64,000 bases of DNA from SYLG01 sp965226945 (GTDB taxonomy: Bacteria > Planctomycetota > Planctomycetia > Gemmatales > Gemmataceae): NCBI GenBank assembly GCA_965226945.1, contig OZ245717.1, positions 8,556,001 through 8,620,000 on the forward strand, written 5' to 3'. Below, one piece after another: positions 1 to 8,781 of this stretch; position 1 is the first letter of the stretch, and the number at the start of each line of letters is the position of its first letter. The notes below the pieces were generated by a model that was given only the letters and a program-made list of their open reading frames with translations, was not told the origin of the DNA and did no database searches. Both the position numbers and the translations under genes were made by a program.

Positions 1-331
1 GGCGAAACTGCAAACCATCATCACTTTCGAGCATCTCGACTCCATCGGCGCCGAGGTAAAGGCGAATCTTGCCGCCATCTTCGATCACCCGGCTGACATG
101 CCCCTGCAGGAGCACACCTTTCTCGTCGCGCAAGGCGCCAAGCTTTTGCGCCGGATTCATGCGTAGCGTGATGCGGTCTTTCTTCGCGATGAAGCGCTCG
201 TCAAGGAATAGTTGCTTCCGATCTCCCACATCGATCGGCGTGACGACCGACGGCTTGGCAGGCGCGTCGGCAGAAAAGGCGACCTTCGGCAAAAGGGAAA
301 GAAACAATAAAGCTGCAAGCAAACCAATCAT
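1..331 (-). CDS. Secreted planctomycete-type protein, N-terminal part (runs off the window)
   Basis: The reverse strand opens with ATG at 331 and reads without a stop to the window edge, giving about 110 residues. The first 22 or so residues form a clear signal peptide (MIGLLAALLFLSLLP, then a small-residue cleavage region near SADA). The mature start contains DVGDRKQLFLDERFI, a pattern I associate with secreted planctomycete proteins annotated as glycosyl-hydrolase-like (five-bladed propeller, GH32/GH43-like); that link is from memory and the catalytic part lies outside the window. An alternative ATG at 345 is in another frame and closes at once, so 331 is the likely start. A periplasmic or exported carbohydrate-related role is possible but unproven. 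Confidence 0.7.
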   Translation of the reverse strand, partial: MIGLLAALLFLSLLPKVAFSADAPAKPSVVTPIDVGDRKQLFLDERFIAKKDRITLRMNPAQKLGALRDEKGVLLQGHVSRVIEDGGKIRLYLGADGVEMLESDDGLQFR

Positions 332-647
332 GAAGTTGCTTCCATCCGTTTGGGCTTCGCCTGGATTTCGGTGCAGACCCATGGCGGGGCGGAATCTTGG
401 GAGCGCAGAAGGAAATGATATCGAGGGGGGAGAGTTCGCAGTCCTTGGCATGGGGGGGAGCGCCGCTGAGCCGCGCCGACCGTGGCACACGGATCGCCAG
501 GAATCTTGTGGATATCGATGAGAATGGAAGGTCTCCATAAATTATGGACAGGCCATGAATTCGCTCAGCCTATTACGATCGTCCTTCACCCCTTGCGCCA
601 TGCAGGTCGGCGCAGTTGGGGGTACGAAATCAAAAGGAAATGCCCCG
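332..647. other. Intergenic region between divergent genes
   Basis: This stretch separates the divergent secreted protein and VOC gene, so it should hold both promoters. I see no convincing open frame: the possible frames overlap and lack ribosome binding sites. No repeat or strong hairpin stands out. Confidence 0.4.
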
Positions 648-1022
648 ATGGTGCCCAGTTCCGTGGTCGATTTAAAGGCCTTTGTGCCCGCAAAGGATTT
701 TGCCCGATCCAAGCAGTTCTACCTCGATCTGGGCTTCACGCTCACCTTCGGCAACGACCAGATCGCCGAGTTCCAAGCCGGTTCGTTTCGCTTTCTATTG
801 CAACCGTTTTTCGTTAAGGAACATGCCGAAAACTTCATGATGCATCTGATGGTCGAGGACGCTGACGCCTGGTGGCGACACATCGAAGACGTTGACCTGA
901 AACAGAAATATCCCGGCATCATGGCCAAACCACCCGCCATGCAGCCCTGGGGCCTGCGCGTGCTCTACCTGAGTGATCCCACCGGTATTCTCTGGCACAT
1001 CGCCGACCGGCGAGCCGGCTGA
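648..1022 (+). CDS. VOC (glyoxalase/bleomycin-resistance) family protein
   Basis: A 124-residue single-domain VOC protein. It shows the usual opening (VVDLKAFVPAKDFARSKQFY, then DLGF) and the closing DPTGILWHIAD segment of the second half of the fold. VOC domains bind a metal or small molecule between paired beta-alpha-beta-beta-beta units and include glyoxalases, dioxygenases and antibiotic-binding proteins; nothing here fixes the substrate. The ATG at 648 is chosen because AAAAGGAAA lies about 8 bases upstream and the fold begins right after; an earlier ATG at 555 would add residues that do not resemble the family. Likely cytosolic and monocistronic. Confidence 0.8.
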   Translation: MVPSSVVDLKAFVPAKDFARSKQFYLDLGFTLTFGNDQIAEFQAGSFRFLLQPFFVKEHAENFMMHLMVEDADAWWRHIEDVDLKQKYPGIMAKPPAMQPWGLRVLYLSDPTGILWHIADRRAG

Positions 1023-1186
1023 TTCATTTCCTTTCGTGGAAACGATAATCCGATTGATGTCGCCGCCTTCGATCAACAATCGTTCGCAGCCAATGAAGGC
1101 GCGCGGGGAGCGTCAGCTTCCCGGTTCTTTTCTGAAACCGTCATCTCGGACGCTCCGTTGAGAATTCCGTTTACTCCAATCACCAC

Positions 1187-2032
1187 TCAGGCCATGACCG
1201 AGACCATATCCAGCGCATGACCTCCCAGTTCATCGTCGCCTGAGATCTTGATCGCGGGAAACTGGCGGCGAATCGTCTCGCGTGCGCGGCGCTTTGTGAG
1301 CATTTTCCAAGCTGTATCTTGATCCATTTCCACAATGGCCGCAGGCGACTGGACGCTGTTAAACAATTGCGTCCATCGATCCGGGCCTCGTTCAATGAAC
1401 CACCTTCCCCCTGCGTCGCCGCTGACCCGCACTTCGACCACTGTCCCCTCCGGCGCATTGACGCCGCGATAGGTAAATGGCAGGGCCCGCAGGAAAATAT
1501 CGAGGCAGGGATGACCCAGTTCCTTGGTCAAAATCGTGCTCGTTCTACCCGTGGCATCGAAGATCTGTTGCGTGTGATGCCATTTCTCCGTGTACTCGCG
1601 CGCCAGATCGGTCCAGTGGTACGACTCATTCTCCCCCAGCCAGGCGACAGGAAATAGCGCCGGCCCAAAGGGGTCAAGCGATTGGAAGAACCGCGCGAGT
1701 TCGCGGTCGGCTCCTTCCATTAATTCCATGAGCAACCGCGGGCTCAAGCGGCGCGTCCCGATCTCCCACTCGTCATTGAGGCGATTGAGCAAAGCCATGA
1801 GCGGTTCGCCCGGCCTAAGTTGACCATCCGGGGCAAAGTAGCCGTCGCGCTGCATCGAAAGGCGGCGGAAGCTGCCATCAAGTAAGTGGCTCACAATGTC
1901 CTTGACCGAACGCCGGGAACTTAGCGTGGGCAACGGCCATTCTTCCTGCTTCAGTGAACGCAGAAGCTCAAGCAGGTGGCGCGAGAGGACGGGGAACAGA
2001 TTCGCTACGAAGATCGGGGGAAGGGAATTCAT
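1187..2032 (-). CDS. DinB/maleylpyruvate isomerase N-terminal-like protein
   Basis: A 281-residue protein whose first half resembles the DinB / MDMPI-N four-helix fold: a helix with VKDIVSHLLDGSFRR near residue 45 holding the first His, and a later WHHTQQIFDATG motif near 150 that supplies the usual His ligands. The C-terminal third (charged, with VEVRVSGDAGGRWFIERGPD) resembles the small SCP2-like or MDMPI C-terminal domain often fused to this fold. The family comprises metal-dependent thiol-using S-transferases (mycothiol, bacillithiol or glutathione linked). The substrate is unknown. It is convergent with the preceding VOC gene. The ATG at 2032 gives a full-length domain. Confidence 0.75.
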   Translation of the reverse strand: MNSLPPIFVANLFPVLSRHLLELLRSLKQEEWPLPTLSSRRSVKDIVSHLLDGSFRRLSMQRDGYFAPDGQLRPGEPLMALLNRLNDEWEIGTRRLSPRLLMELMEGADRELARFFQSLDPFGPALFPVAWLGENESYHWTDLAREYTEKWHHTQQIFDATGRTSTILTKELGHPCLDIFLRALPFTYRGVNAPEGTVVEVRVSGDAGGRWFIERGPDRWTQLFNSVQSPAAIVEMDQDTAWKMLTKRRARETIRRQFPAIKISGDDELGGHALDMVSVMA

Positions 2033-2261
2033 GACCTACGCAATCTCCAACCTTCATTCCACGAAGCCCAGAAAACCTTCCCACGGACCTCGGGGAGTTG
2101 TCAATACCCGCACCCTCATGGACGATTTCCCAACGACCAGCGGCTGACGCCCTGACCTACCAGGAGCATCCTGGTTATATTAATGGCTCACGGCCTGCTT
2201 CCCTCTCCGGTGCAGCTTTCGAGACGAGAGGGTTGAGCGGCAGTGAAGAAGGATCACAACC

Positions 2262-3305
2262 ATGGCAGAACGGGCACCGAAGGCAACGTCGAAACCGCTC
2301 GCCAGGACGAAATCAACCGCGAAGAGCAAGCCCGCGACGAAGCTTTCATCCGATGCTACGGATCAGCGCGCGTTGGGAGAATCGGCCTCGCGCCTCATCG
2401 ACGAACGCATTGCCTCCCTTGGAGACTGGCGTGGCGAAACCCTGGCCGAGGTGCGCCGAATCATTCTGGGCGCGAACCCAGATATGGTCGAAGAGTGGAA
2501 ATGGATGGGTACCCCGGTCTGGTCGCACAATGGAAACATTTGCACCGGAGAATCCTACAAGCAGGTGGTGAAATTGACCTTTGCCCGCGGCGCCTTTTTG
2601 AACGACCCGAAGAAGCTATTTAATTCAAGTCTTGAAGGCAATTTACGCCGCGCCATCGATATCCGCGAGGGGGAACGCATCGATGCGAAAGCCCTGAAAG
2701 CGCTCGTGCAAGCCGCCATCGCCGAAAATCAGCGCCTGCGCGCGCCCAAGACAAAACCCCAACCGGACCAGGTTCCAGTCGCCGAAAAATCCCCAAAATC
2801 GGCAAAGAAACCTGGAGAAGCCAAAAAAAGACAGGCGACGGCCCAACCAAAATCGGCTAAGCGCCAGACCATGCCAACCGCTAGCACGCCTGGCGAGAAG
2901 CCCGTTGTTTTGCTTTCAGGCGGCAATCCGCAGATCGCCAAGGGTGATGGCGACGCGCCGGTCCAGGCTTACATCACTGCCTTGGCTGGTTGGAAACGAG
3001 ATTTGTGCAAACGGCTCGATGGGCTCGTGGCACGCTCCGTGCCCAACCTGCGCAAGGCCGTCAAATGGAATTCTCCGTTTTATGGCGTCGAGGGCCGGGG
3101 TTGGTTTCTCTCGATTCATGTATTTACGCATTACCTCAAGGCAACCTTCTTTCGCGGCATGGACCTCAAACCCGTTCCGCCTGGAGGCACCGAGAAGAGC
3201 AAAGATGCGCGCTGGATCGACCTGCGCGAAGGCGACGCGTTCGACGAAGCGCAAATGACAAAATGGGTCCGCCAAGCCGCCGCCCTGCCCGGCTGGATGT
3301 CCTAG
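2262..3305 (+). CDS. Tandem DUF1801 protein with Lys/Ala/Pro-rich linker
   Basis: A 347-residue protein with two DUF1801 (YdhG/iron-chaperone-like) domains. The first (about residues 45-150) contains EEWKWMGTPVWSHNGNICTG and the conserved KLTFARGAFL strand. The second (about 225-347) contains KAVKWNSPFYG and WFLSIHVFTHYLKATFF. They are joined by roughly 70 residues rich in K, P and A (TKPQPDQVPVAEKSPKSAKK), and a basic Ala/Lys leader precedes the first domain. DUF1801 proteins are usually single-domain and about 120-140 residues, so this is a duplication-fusion. Function is poorly known; the basic linkers would suit nucleic-acid or membrane contact, which is only inference. AGAAGGA precedes the ATG. 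Confidence 0.85.
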   Translation: MAERAPKATSKPLARTKSTAKSKPATKLSSDATDQRALGESASRLIDERIASLGDWRGETLAEVRRIILGANPDMVEEWKWMGTPVWSHNGNICTGESYKQVVKLTFARGAFLNDPKKLFNSSLEGNLRRAIDIREGERIDAKALKALVQAAIAENQRLRAPKTKPQPDQVPVAEKSPKSAKKPGEAKKRQATAQPKSAKRQTMPTASTPGEKPVVLLSGGNPQIAKGDGDAPVQAYITALAGWKRDLCKRLDGLVARSVPNLRKAVKWNSPFYGVEGRGWFLSIHVFTHYLKATFFRGMDLKPVPPGGTEKSKDARWIDLREGDAFDEAQMTKWVRQAAALPGWMS

Positions 3306-3323
3306 CGATTTTGACTCACTACG

Positions 3324-3345
3324 TTACCCTGCGACACGAGGGTAA
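3324..3345 (+). terminator. Possible weak terminator hairpin
   Basis: A perfect 7-bp inverted repeat (TTACCCT / AGGGTAA) with an 8-base loop begins 19 bases after the stop of the tandem DUF1801 gene. There is no T tract behind it, so it may be a weak or factor-assisted terminator, or chance. Confidence 0.3.
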
Positions 3346-3514
3346 TTCCAAGTGCGTCGGCTCACTGATTCCGCGCCTGGAGGCATTTCCCTCGATTGCC
3401 CCCAAGCGTTTTCCAAAGAACAGAGAGCCCCCATTCCTTGCTCGCATTTTGTCACCGCTTGAAGGGATTGCGGTAAAGAGATCTTCCAAGCAACGGTCCC
3501 GTGACGCTCTCGGC

Positions 3515-3913
3515 TTACGGTTTTTCCTGAGCCAGTTGAGCGATGCGCTCTGCAAGGAACTGATTCAATGCTTCGTTCACCGGCCGGATCTCAAAAGGGC
3601 CAATCTTCACCCCCGGATGCTTGGACATGAGAGCGATCGCGTGATTCAAGTCGCGCGCCTCCAGCAGCATAATCCCTCCCAGCGTTTCCTTGGTCTCCAC
3701 GAAGGGACCATCGGTCACCTCGACCTGGCCCTGCTTGATGCGCAGAGTGACCGCATTGCGGGCCGAGTCGAGCGCATCGCCGCCCAAAAAATGCCCGCCA
3801 CGGCGCAGTTCGGCATCGTAAGCGATGCATTCTTCCATCATCCTCTGTCCCTCCTCCTTGGGAAGGTCCGCAAACCGCGACTCGTCGTAAAAGCCCAAAC
3901 AGATATATTTCAT
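3515..3913 (-). CDS. YCII-related (DGPF) family protein
   Basis: A 132-residue protein with the YCII/DGPF signature: MKYICLGFYDE at the start, the central VEVTDGPFVETKETLGG and the downstream helix ARDLNHAIALMSKHP. The family adopts a ferredoxin-like dimeric alpha-beta-barrel fold; members often sit beside ECF sigma factor genes, but none is adjacent here. The start is the ATG at 3913, preceded by AGAGGA about 9 bases upstream; a TTG two codons earlier is less likely. Function is unknown; roles as small-molecule sensors or lyase-like proteins have been proposed for relatives. Confidence 0.85.
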   Translation of the reverse strand: MKYICLGFYDESRFADLPKEEGQRMMEECIAYDAELRRGGHFLGGDALDSARNAVTLRIKQGQVEVTDGPFVETKETLGGIMLLEARDLNHAIALMSKHPGVKIGPFEIRPVNEALNQFLAERIAQLAQEKP

Positions 3914-4230
3914 GGCCAAGTCCTCTCAATAGCTCCAATGAATCGCAGGCCGGTCCACGGAACCGCTGCTCTCGCTGATAAGTCAAACGGCCGGAGCCGC
4001 AATCGACATCGCGATGCAAGTTTCCGTCAAGATTCTGCCGAATCGGTTCGTGGATAAGGCACGCCAGGACAAATGCCGCGATGCCACGTGAACGGCCACG
4101 ACTCTCGTCGGTCTCATAAATCCCATGACTCCCATGGACTTGGCAAAAAACAAAAACCATGGGAAGCATGAGAAGCAAGGGAATGATGAGATGGAAGGAT
4201 TTTGGATCGGCGCCGAGCGGAGAGCGAATC
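3914..4230. other. Intergenic region without a recognised gene
   Basis: About 320 bases between two minus-strand genes. It contains a run of CCATGG-like words (near 4127-4165) and purine-rich sequence but no frame with both a ribosome binding site and family-like protein. It should contain the promoter of the YCII gene. Confidence 0.35.
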
Positions 4231-4767
4231 TCACTTAGCGTTGTGACGGCGCAGCAGGGCATCAATGGCCTGGTTGCCGGTGGGGTATCCCGCTTCTTCT
4301 GTGCGGGCGCCGGCGGCGAGCAATACTTCCATGATGGCAAGGTGGTCGGGCTTGGATTCGTGCAGAGCCGCCCAGACAGCGGCCCCCAGCACCGTACCGC
4401 CGTACATGTTGCGCGCTTCCAGCGGAGCGTTGTAGCGAAGCAGTAGCCGTACGGCGTCGAATTTCCCGCGATTGACGGCCCAGTGGAACGCGTTCATTCC
4501 CGTTCCCGCCCCGTGCGCGGGATCCACGCCACGGCCAAGCAAATAATCGGCGACTTCGGTTCGGCCATTGAAACAGGCGCAACTGAGCGCCTCGTCGAGA
4601 GCAGCGGGCTCTTCACGAAAATACCCCGCGTCATACCAGTCAAGGATTTTGGGCCGCTCAGCGGTCGTTGCAACAAACAGAGGTTCCAGCGCTGAGAAAT
4701 CGCCGCGAATCAGGCCCTGCACCGCTTCGCGAAACCTCGCATCTTCCTGGTTGGCCGGTGTGATCAT
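4231..4767 (-). CDS. Ankyrin-repeat protein
   Basis: A 178-residue cytosolic protein with about three ankyrin repeats. Clear units are DEALSCACFNGRTEVADYLL, then MNAFHWAVNRGKFDAVRLLL with RYNAPLEARNMYGGTVLGAA, and a last helix pair ending HLAIMEVLLAAGARTEEAGY. The N-terminal 60 residues (REAVQGLIRGDFSALEPLF) look like a degenerate first repeat or capping helices. Ankyrin repeats bind proteins; no enzymatic domain is present. It is divergent from, and likely related to, the larger ankyrin gene starting at 5023. The ribosome binding site before the ATG is weak. Confidence 0.85.
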   Translation of the reverse strand: MITPANQEDARFREAVQGLIRGDFSALEPLFVATTAERPKILDWYDAGYFREEPAALDEALSCACFNGRTEVADYLLGRGVDPAHGAGTGMNAFHWAVNRGKFDAVRLLLRYNAPLEARNMYGGTVLGAAVWAALHESKPDHLAIMEVLLAAGARTEEAGYPTGNQAIDALLRRHNAK

Positions 4768-5022
4768 GAGGATTGCCGCCTGGTTTGCGCGCTGGAAAAG
4801 ATTGAGAGCAGGTTGTGAAGGGTTCGAACGATCACCTGTGTTCCCGATCTCAAGTATTCATGATAGAGTAAACCCATGCGTTCAGGACGCTGCTGTGTCC
4901 GCGGAAAGGGCTGAGCCCACCTGATAGTGAACTAGCAAATACACCGTCACCGTACCTTCTTTCGGTTCGCGACGCGGACACCGAGCCATGCGGCCATTTT
5001 CAGCCGCCGAAAGGAGGACGTC

Positions 5023-6981
5023 ATGTCTTCTCACCCTGCTCCCACGCGCACGCTTCCCTCCCGACCGAATCTGGACCAGTTGCGTAAACAGGCCAAGGAC
5101 TTGCTCGCCGCATTCCAGGCGGGCAACGACGCCGCTGTCGCCGAGGTTGCGCGCTTCGAACGCCTTGATGGCAAACGCGACCGAGCCCAGTTTCGCCTGG
5201 TCGATGCACAGCGCGTGCTCGCCCGCGCCTACGGCTTTGCCAGTTGGACCAAACTCAAACAACAGGTTGATGGCATCACCGTCGAAGCCCTATTCGCCGC
5301 GGCACAAGAGGGCGACATTGCCACGGTGCGTGCCCTGGGCCGGGCGCGGCCAGAACTGGTCAATGCCGAACGCGGCGGCAAGTTTGGCGAGAGCATCGCT
5401 TTACATTTTGCCGTGCTCAATCGCGACGCCACCATGACGCGAGAACTCATGGCGCTGGGTGCCAATGCGCGCGCGGGCATCTGGCCACATCGCGACGCCA
5501 CCACGGCCCGCACGATCGCCAGCGACCGGGGCTATGACGAGATCCTCAAAATCATTGATGAAGCCGAATGGTCCCGCCGCACGAAGATGAGCGCACCCGG
5601 TGCCAGCATTGGTTCCCAGACAGACACCATCAACAAGGCGATCCTGGAAGGGCAAACGGAAGAGGCCCTCCGCCTTCTGGAGAGCGATGCATCGCTAATT
5701 GGCGCGTGCAACCAGAACGGATTGACACCTCTGAATGTAGCCGCCTGGACGCACAACCCAGAGATGACCGCCTGGCTGCTGCACCGCGGCGCGCCTGTAA
5801 ACGCGCAGGCGCCGCATGACCTGTCCGCTTGCGTACAAGAAAAAGATCTTCCAGACTCAGGCTGCACGCCGCTGGATCATGCCGTCCTCACCGCGGGCTG
5901 GTCCACGGCCGGCCGCAAATTCCCCTTCATGGAGAACGCGAACAAGGCCCCCGAGCTTTTTCACGAAACGGTGCGGCATCTTCGATCTCACCATGCCAGG
6001 CTCACACCGCGCGCCGCCGTGGCGCTCGGTGATCGCGATGCTGTTTTGCAGTTTGATCGTGCGGGCGCTCTCAAAAATGAGATCCATACCCTACGCGGCG
6101 GCCTAGTTTCGATCGCCGTGCGTGTCGATCGCATCGACATGGTCGCCCTCTTGCTTGATCTTGGGCTCGACCCCAACGAATCGGTGCATACTGAAGACGG
6201 GGCGCTCCAAAGCTGGGGCATGCCTCTCTGGTTTGCTTCCATGTTGGGCCGGCACGCGATTGCCGAACTACTGCTAACGAGGGGTGCCGACGTCAATGCC
6301 ATTGTCTACGCCTGCGGCGATGCGATGTGCATGGCCGCCGATGAGCCGATGGAAACCCTACTGCGCAAACATGGCGCGCGCCTGACCGTCGAACAGGTCA
6401 GCGACCACGCCACTGTGCAAGCGATCCTCGACGGAGCCTTGCCCGCTCAAAGCCTGAATGTGGATGAACCCACCATCACCGATCTGGCCGAACAGATGCT
6501 ATTGGCCGCGGGAAGCAGCGACCCCGAGATTGTGCGCATGTGCTTGCCCCATGTGAAGCGCAAGCAGGACGATTGCTGGTGGAATTACGCGCTCCTGCGC
6601 GCGACTCTGCCCGACAGCCTCAAGCTGCTCCTCGCGCGCGGCATCGATCCCAACGTCATGGCCGAAGGCGGCTACACGATGCTCCATCACCTCGCGACCG
6701 TGCAGGTTCCTCCGGAGACACACATCCACCTCGCCACGATTCTCCTCAATGCGGGTGCATCGCTCCACCTTCGTGATTCTCTGCTTCACTCGACCCCGCT
6801 GGGCTGGGCATGTCGCTGGGGTCAGCTTGACCTCGTGCAACTCTACTTGCAACGCGGCGCAGAGGCAAAAGAACCTGAAGCAAAACCATGGGCGACACCC
6901 ATGGCATGGGCGACCAAGAGAGAGCATCAAGAGATTGTGATGTTATTGCAATCGTGCGGTGCGACAAAATCCTCGAGTTGA
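5023..6981 (+). CDS. Large ankyrin-repeat protein
   Basis: A 652-residue protein. It opens with a helical cap of a type I associate with bacterial ankyrin proteins (RPNLDQLRKQAKDLLAAFQ, then FGFASWTKLKQ-like AYGFASWTKLKQQVDG) followed by many ankyrin units, for example NGLTPLNVAAWTHNPEMTAW, MVALLLDLGLDPNESV, GRHAIAELLLTRGADVNAIV, and GWACRWGQLDLVQLYLQRGA near the C-terminus. There is no signal peptide, so it is probably a cytosolic scaffold. A strong GAAAGGAGG precedes the ATG. It diverges from the smaller ankyrin gene, sharing about 255 bp of promoter region. Partner proteins cannot be deduced. Confidence 0.88.
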   Translation: MSSHPAPTRTLPSRPNLDQLRKQAKDLLAAFQAGNDAAVAEVARFERLDGKRDRAQFRLVDAQRVLARAYGFASWTKLKQQVDGITVEALFAAAQEGDIATVRALGRARPELVNAERGGKFGESIALHFAVLNRDATMTRELMALGANARAGIWPHRDATTARTIASDRGYDEILKIIDEAEWSRRTKMSAPGASIGSQTDTINKAILEGQTEEALRLLESDASLIGACNQNGLTPLNVAAWTHNPEMTAWLLHRGAPVNAQAPHDLSACVQEKDLPDSGCTPLDHAVLTAGWSTAGRKFPFMENANKAPELFHETVRHLRSHHARLTPRAAVALGDRDAVLQFDRAGALKNEIHTLRGGLVSIAVRVDRIDMVALLLDLGLDPNESVHTEDGALQSWGMPLWFASMLGRHAIAELLLTRGADVNAIVYACGDAMCMAADEPMETLLRKHGARLTVEQVSDHATVQAILDGALPAQSLNVDEPTITDLAEQMLLAAGSSDPEIVRMCLPHVKRKQDDCWWNYALLRATLPDSLKLLLARGIDPNVMAEGGYTMLHHLATVQVPPETHIHLATILLNAGASLHLRDSLLHSTPLGWACRWGQLDLVQLYLQRGAEAKEPEAKPWATPMAWATKREHQEIVMLLQSCGATKSSS

Positions 6982-7087
6982 AGGTCGAATCCGCTTACAA
7001 AAGACAATCCCTTTGCACTCAAGATCTTCGCCATGAGATTCCCAACCGTTTTGCCAGTCCAATCAGACGGCTTCACCTTGGCGTACC

Positions 7088-7756
7088 TCAGATCAAGATG
7101 GAGGCATCAGCTCTCCCCACACGAAAAAAACGCATGGCCATCACCTTGCATTCCGAACAAGGAAGTGTCCAATCGGTGGGGAGTTTCGCGAACTGTCTTG
7201 ATTCGCATCCCGGACACTCAAACGGCCCATCGATGTCCCGCGCTCGACCGGGATAGCGCCGGCGTACGAACCACACGCCAAGCATCCTCGCAACTTTCAG
7301 CCACAAATACCCGAAGATGATCAGTGCCGCGAAACCCGCAAGAAAGCTCTGAAGCCACAGTCCCACCGATAGCGGCAGGAAGAGGGCGGGAAGGCAGCCG
7401 GTATCGAAATCCGGCCAGGGTGGACTGGTCAGCCTGCGCACATCAAAGATGGTTCCACAGACGCAAACGACCGGATTGATACGCACATAGCGTCCCACCT
7501 TTCTCACGGTCCAATGGTTGAGACCCGCCTGTGCGAGGAACTCCCTCTCCATGGGAGGAGCCAACACCAAGAGCCGCGGATCCTCGAACGTCGCAACGGC
7601 CGATTTGGCCGCGACCGAATGCACCATGCCTTTTGCAAATACGACTTGCCGACCACGGGTATGCGGTTCATCCAAATAAACGGCGCCATATTCCTTCAAG
7701 TAAAGCGCGCCCGCATGAGAGCAATTCTCACACCGTGCTTGATAGATCAAAGGCAC
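7088..7756 (-). CDS. Membrane protein with zinc-ribbon-like CxxC pairs
   Basis: A 222-residue protein of unknown family. It has an N-terminal CENC pair, a central CVC, then two hydrophobic helices (ALFLPLSVGLWLQSFLAGF and ALIIFGYLWLKVARMLG) and a C-terminal CPGC plus CSEC that together look like a zinc ribbon. The layout suggests a membrane-anchored protein with metal-binding ends. The start is a GTG at 7756, chosen because AGGAGGT lies 11 bases upstream and no ATG fits. The gene is convergent with the ankyrin gene. Its function is not recognised. Confidence 0.7.
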   Translation of the reverse strand: MPLIYQARCENCSHAGALYLKEYGAVYLDEPHTRGRQVVFAKGMVHSVAAKSAVATFEDPRLLVLAPPMEREFLAQAGLNHWTVRKVGRYVRINPVVCVCGTIFDVRRLTSPPWPDFDTGCLPALFLPLSVGLWLQSFLAGFAALIIFGYLWLKVARMLGVWFVRRRYPGRARDIDGPFECPGCESRQFAKLPTDWTLPCSECKVMAMRFFRVGRADASILI

Positions 7757-8014
7757 TTGAAAAAATACCTCCTGAGCGGTGAGTGTTCCCAGCGTGTGTC
7801 GAATCGACCAATTCCCGTCACTGGTTCAACACATATTACCTTGACGCGGAATTCTCGCCGAGGCCTGAGATTGTCAAGATTCGATGAATTTGATCAACCG
7901 ATCGACAGCAAAACACTTCATCGCCCCGCCCCCAGGTTTCGTAACCTGGGGGCGAAGTGTGAGGTCCTAGAATGGCAGCCATGATCAAGCGCATAGGCGA
8001 CCGCTCACGCTCTT

Positions 8015-8506
8015 TCAGGCAGACGCAAGCCGCTTTGCCAGTTGATCCAGCATGTCGAGCCAGCTTGGATGGGCGCCAGTGCGTTTGGCCAGGGCCTCAT
8101 CGACGGTTTGCCTCAGCGTAAGACGAGTTTGGCCCTGGTGCTCCACCAGAGTCACCGTGACGACTGTTTCTTTCGGCCAGGCGGGGTCCATGCCGGCATC
8201 GATCGGTTCAAGCGACTCCCTCGCCGCGTTGGAAACGACCATGGTGAACTCAATCAGGTCGGGTTTGACAATTCGCCGATACTCCCCCTTGCACCAGCAT
8301 TCGCTGCCGTCGGGAGTCTTGATGCAGGAGTGAAATTGACCACCCACGCGAAAATCGAACTGGCGAAAGCTGATTTGGCATCCGCGCGGCGCGAACCATC
8401 CGAGTAGCTGTTCTCGATCGGCCCAGGCCTCAAATACCAATTCGCGCGGAGCAGCAAAATCGCGAGTAATCAGCACCTGCCCACCCGCCATTCCTGGATT
8501 GGCCAT
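8015..8506 (-). CDS. SRPBCC/AHSA1 family protein
   Basis: About 163 residues of the START-like SRPBCC fold, AHSA1 subfamily: VLITRDFAAPRELVFEAWAD and LLGWFAPRGCQ at the start, a central FDFRVGGQFHSCIKTPDG, then a closing helix SWLDMLDQLAKRLA. These proteins bind hydrophobic ligands and in other bacteria often sit with ArsR-type regulators; none is adjacent here. Start choice is uncertain: ATG at 8506 has GAGAGGG about 11 bases upstream, while GTG at 8533 has GGAAGG about 9 bases upstream; both give a complete fold. Confidence 0.82.
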   Translation of the reverse strand: MANPGMAGGQVLITRDFAAPRELVFEAWADREQLLGWFAPRGCQISFRQFDFRVGGQFHSCIKTPDGSECWCKGEYRRIVKPDLIEFTMVVSNAARESLEPIDAGMDPAWPKETVVTVTLVEHQGQTRLTLRQTVDEALAKRTGAHPSWLDMLDQLAKRLASA

Positions 8507-8781
8507 GTTTGCAACGCCCTCTCTGTCAGACACAGGTCTTTCCCTTCCCAATCGCCGATATCATGTCCGGTCAACGGCCGGCCGCATTTCACCGATTAGT
8601 TAATTAACTCATTGGTAAATTACGTTTGTTTCGATCATCGGCGAGCTTTTCTTGGGATTGATGCAGATAGGGTCGATTCAAGGCGCCTGCACACAGCCAT
8701 CAGGCGGCAGCGATGGGCCTTGCCTTGGGTGCGGATTGGTTGGGTTTGGTACGATCGCGTTACCTACAGCGCTTCGCCCAG

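Noticed and set aside
4800..4860. GGGTTCGAACGATC sequence resembling a tRNA T-loop
   Set aside because: No acceptor, D or anticodon arm can be folded around it at normal distances; it lies in a promoter region.
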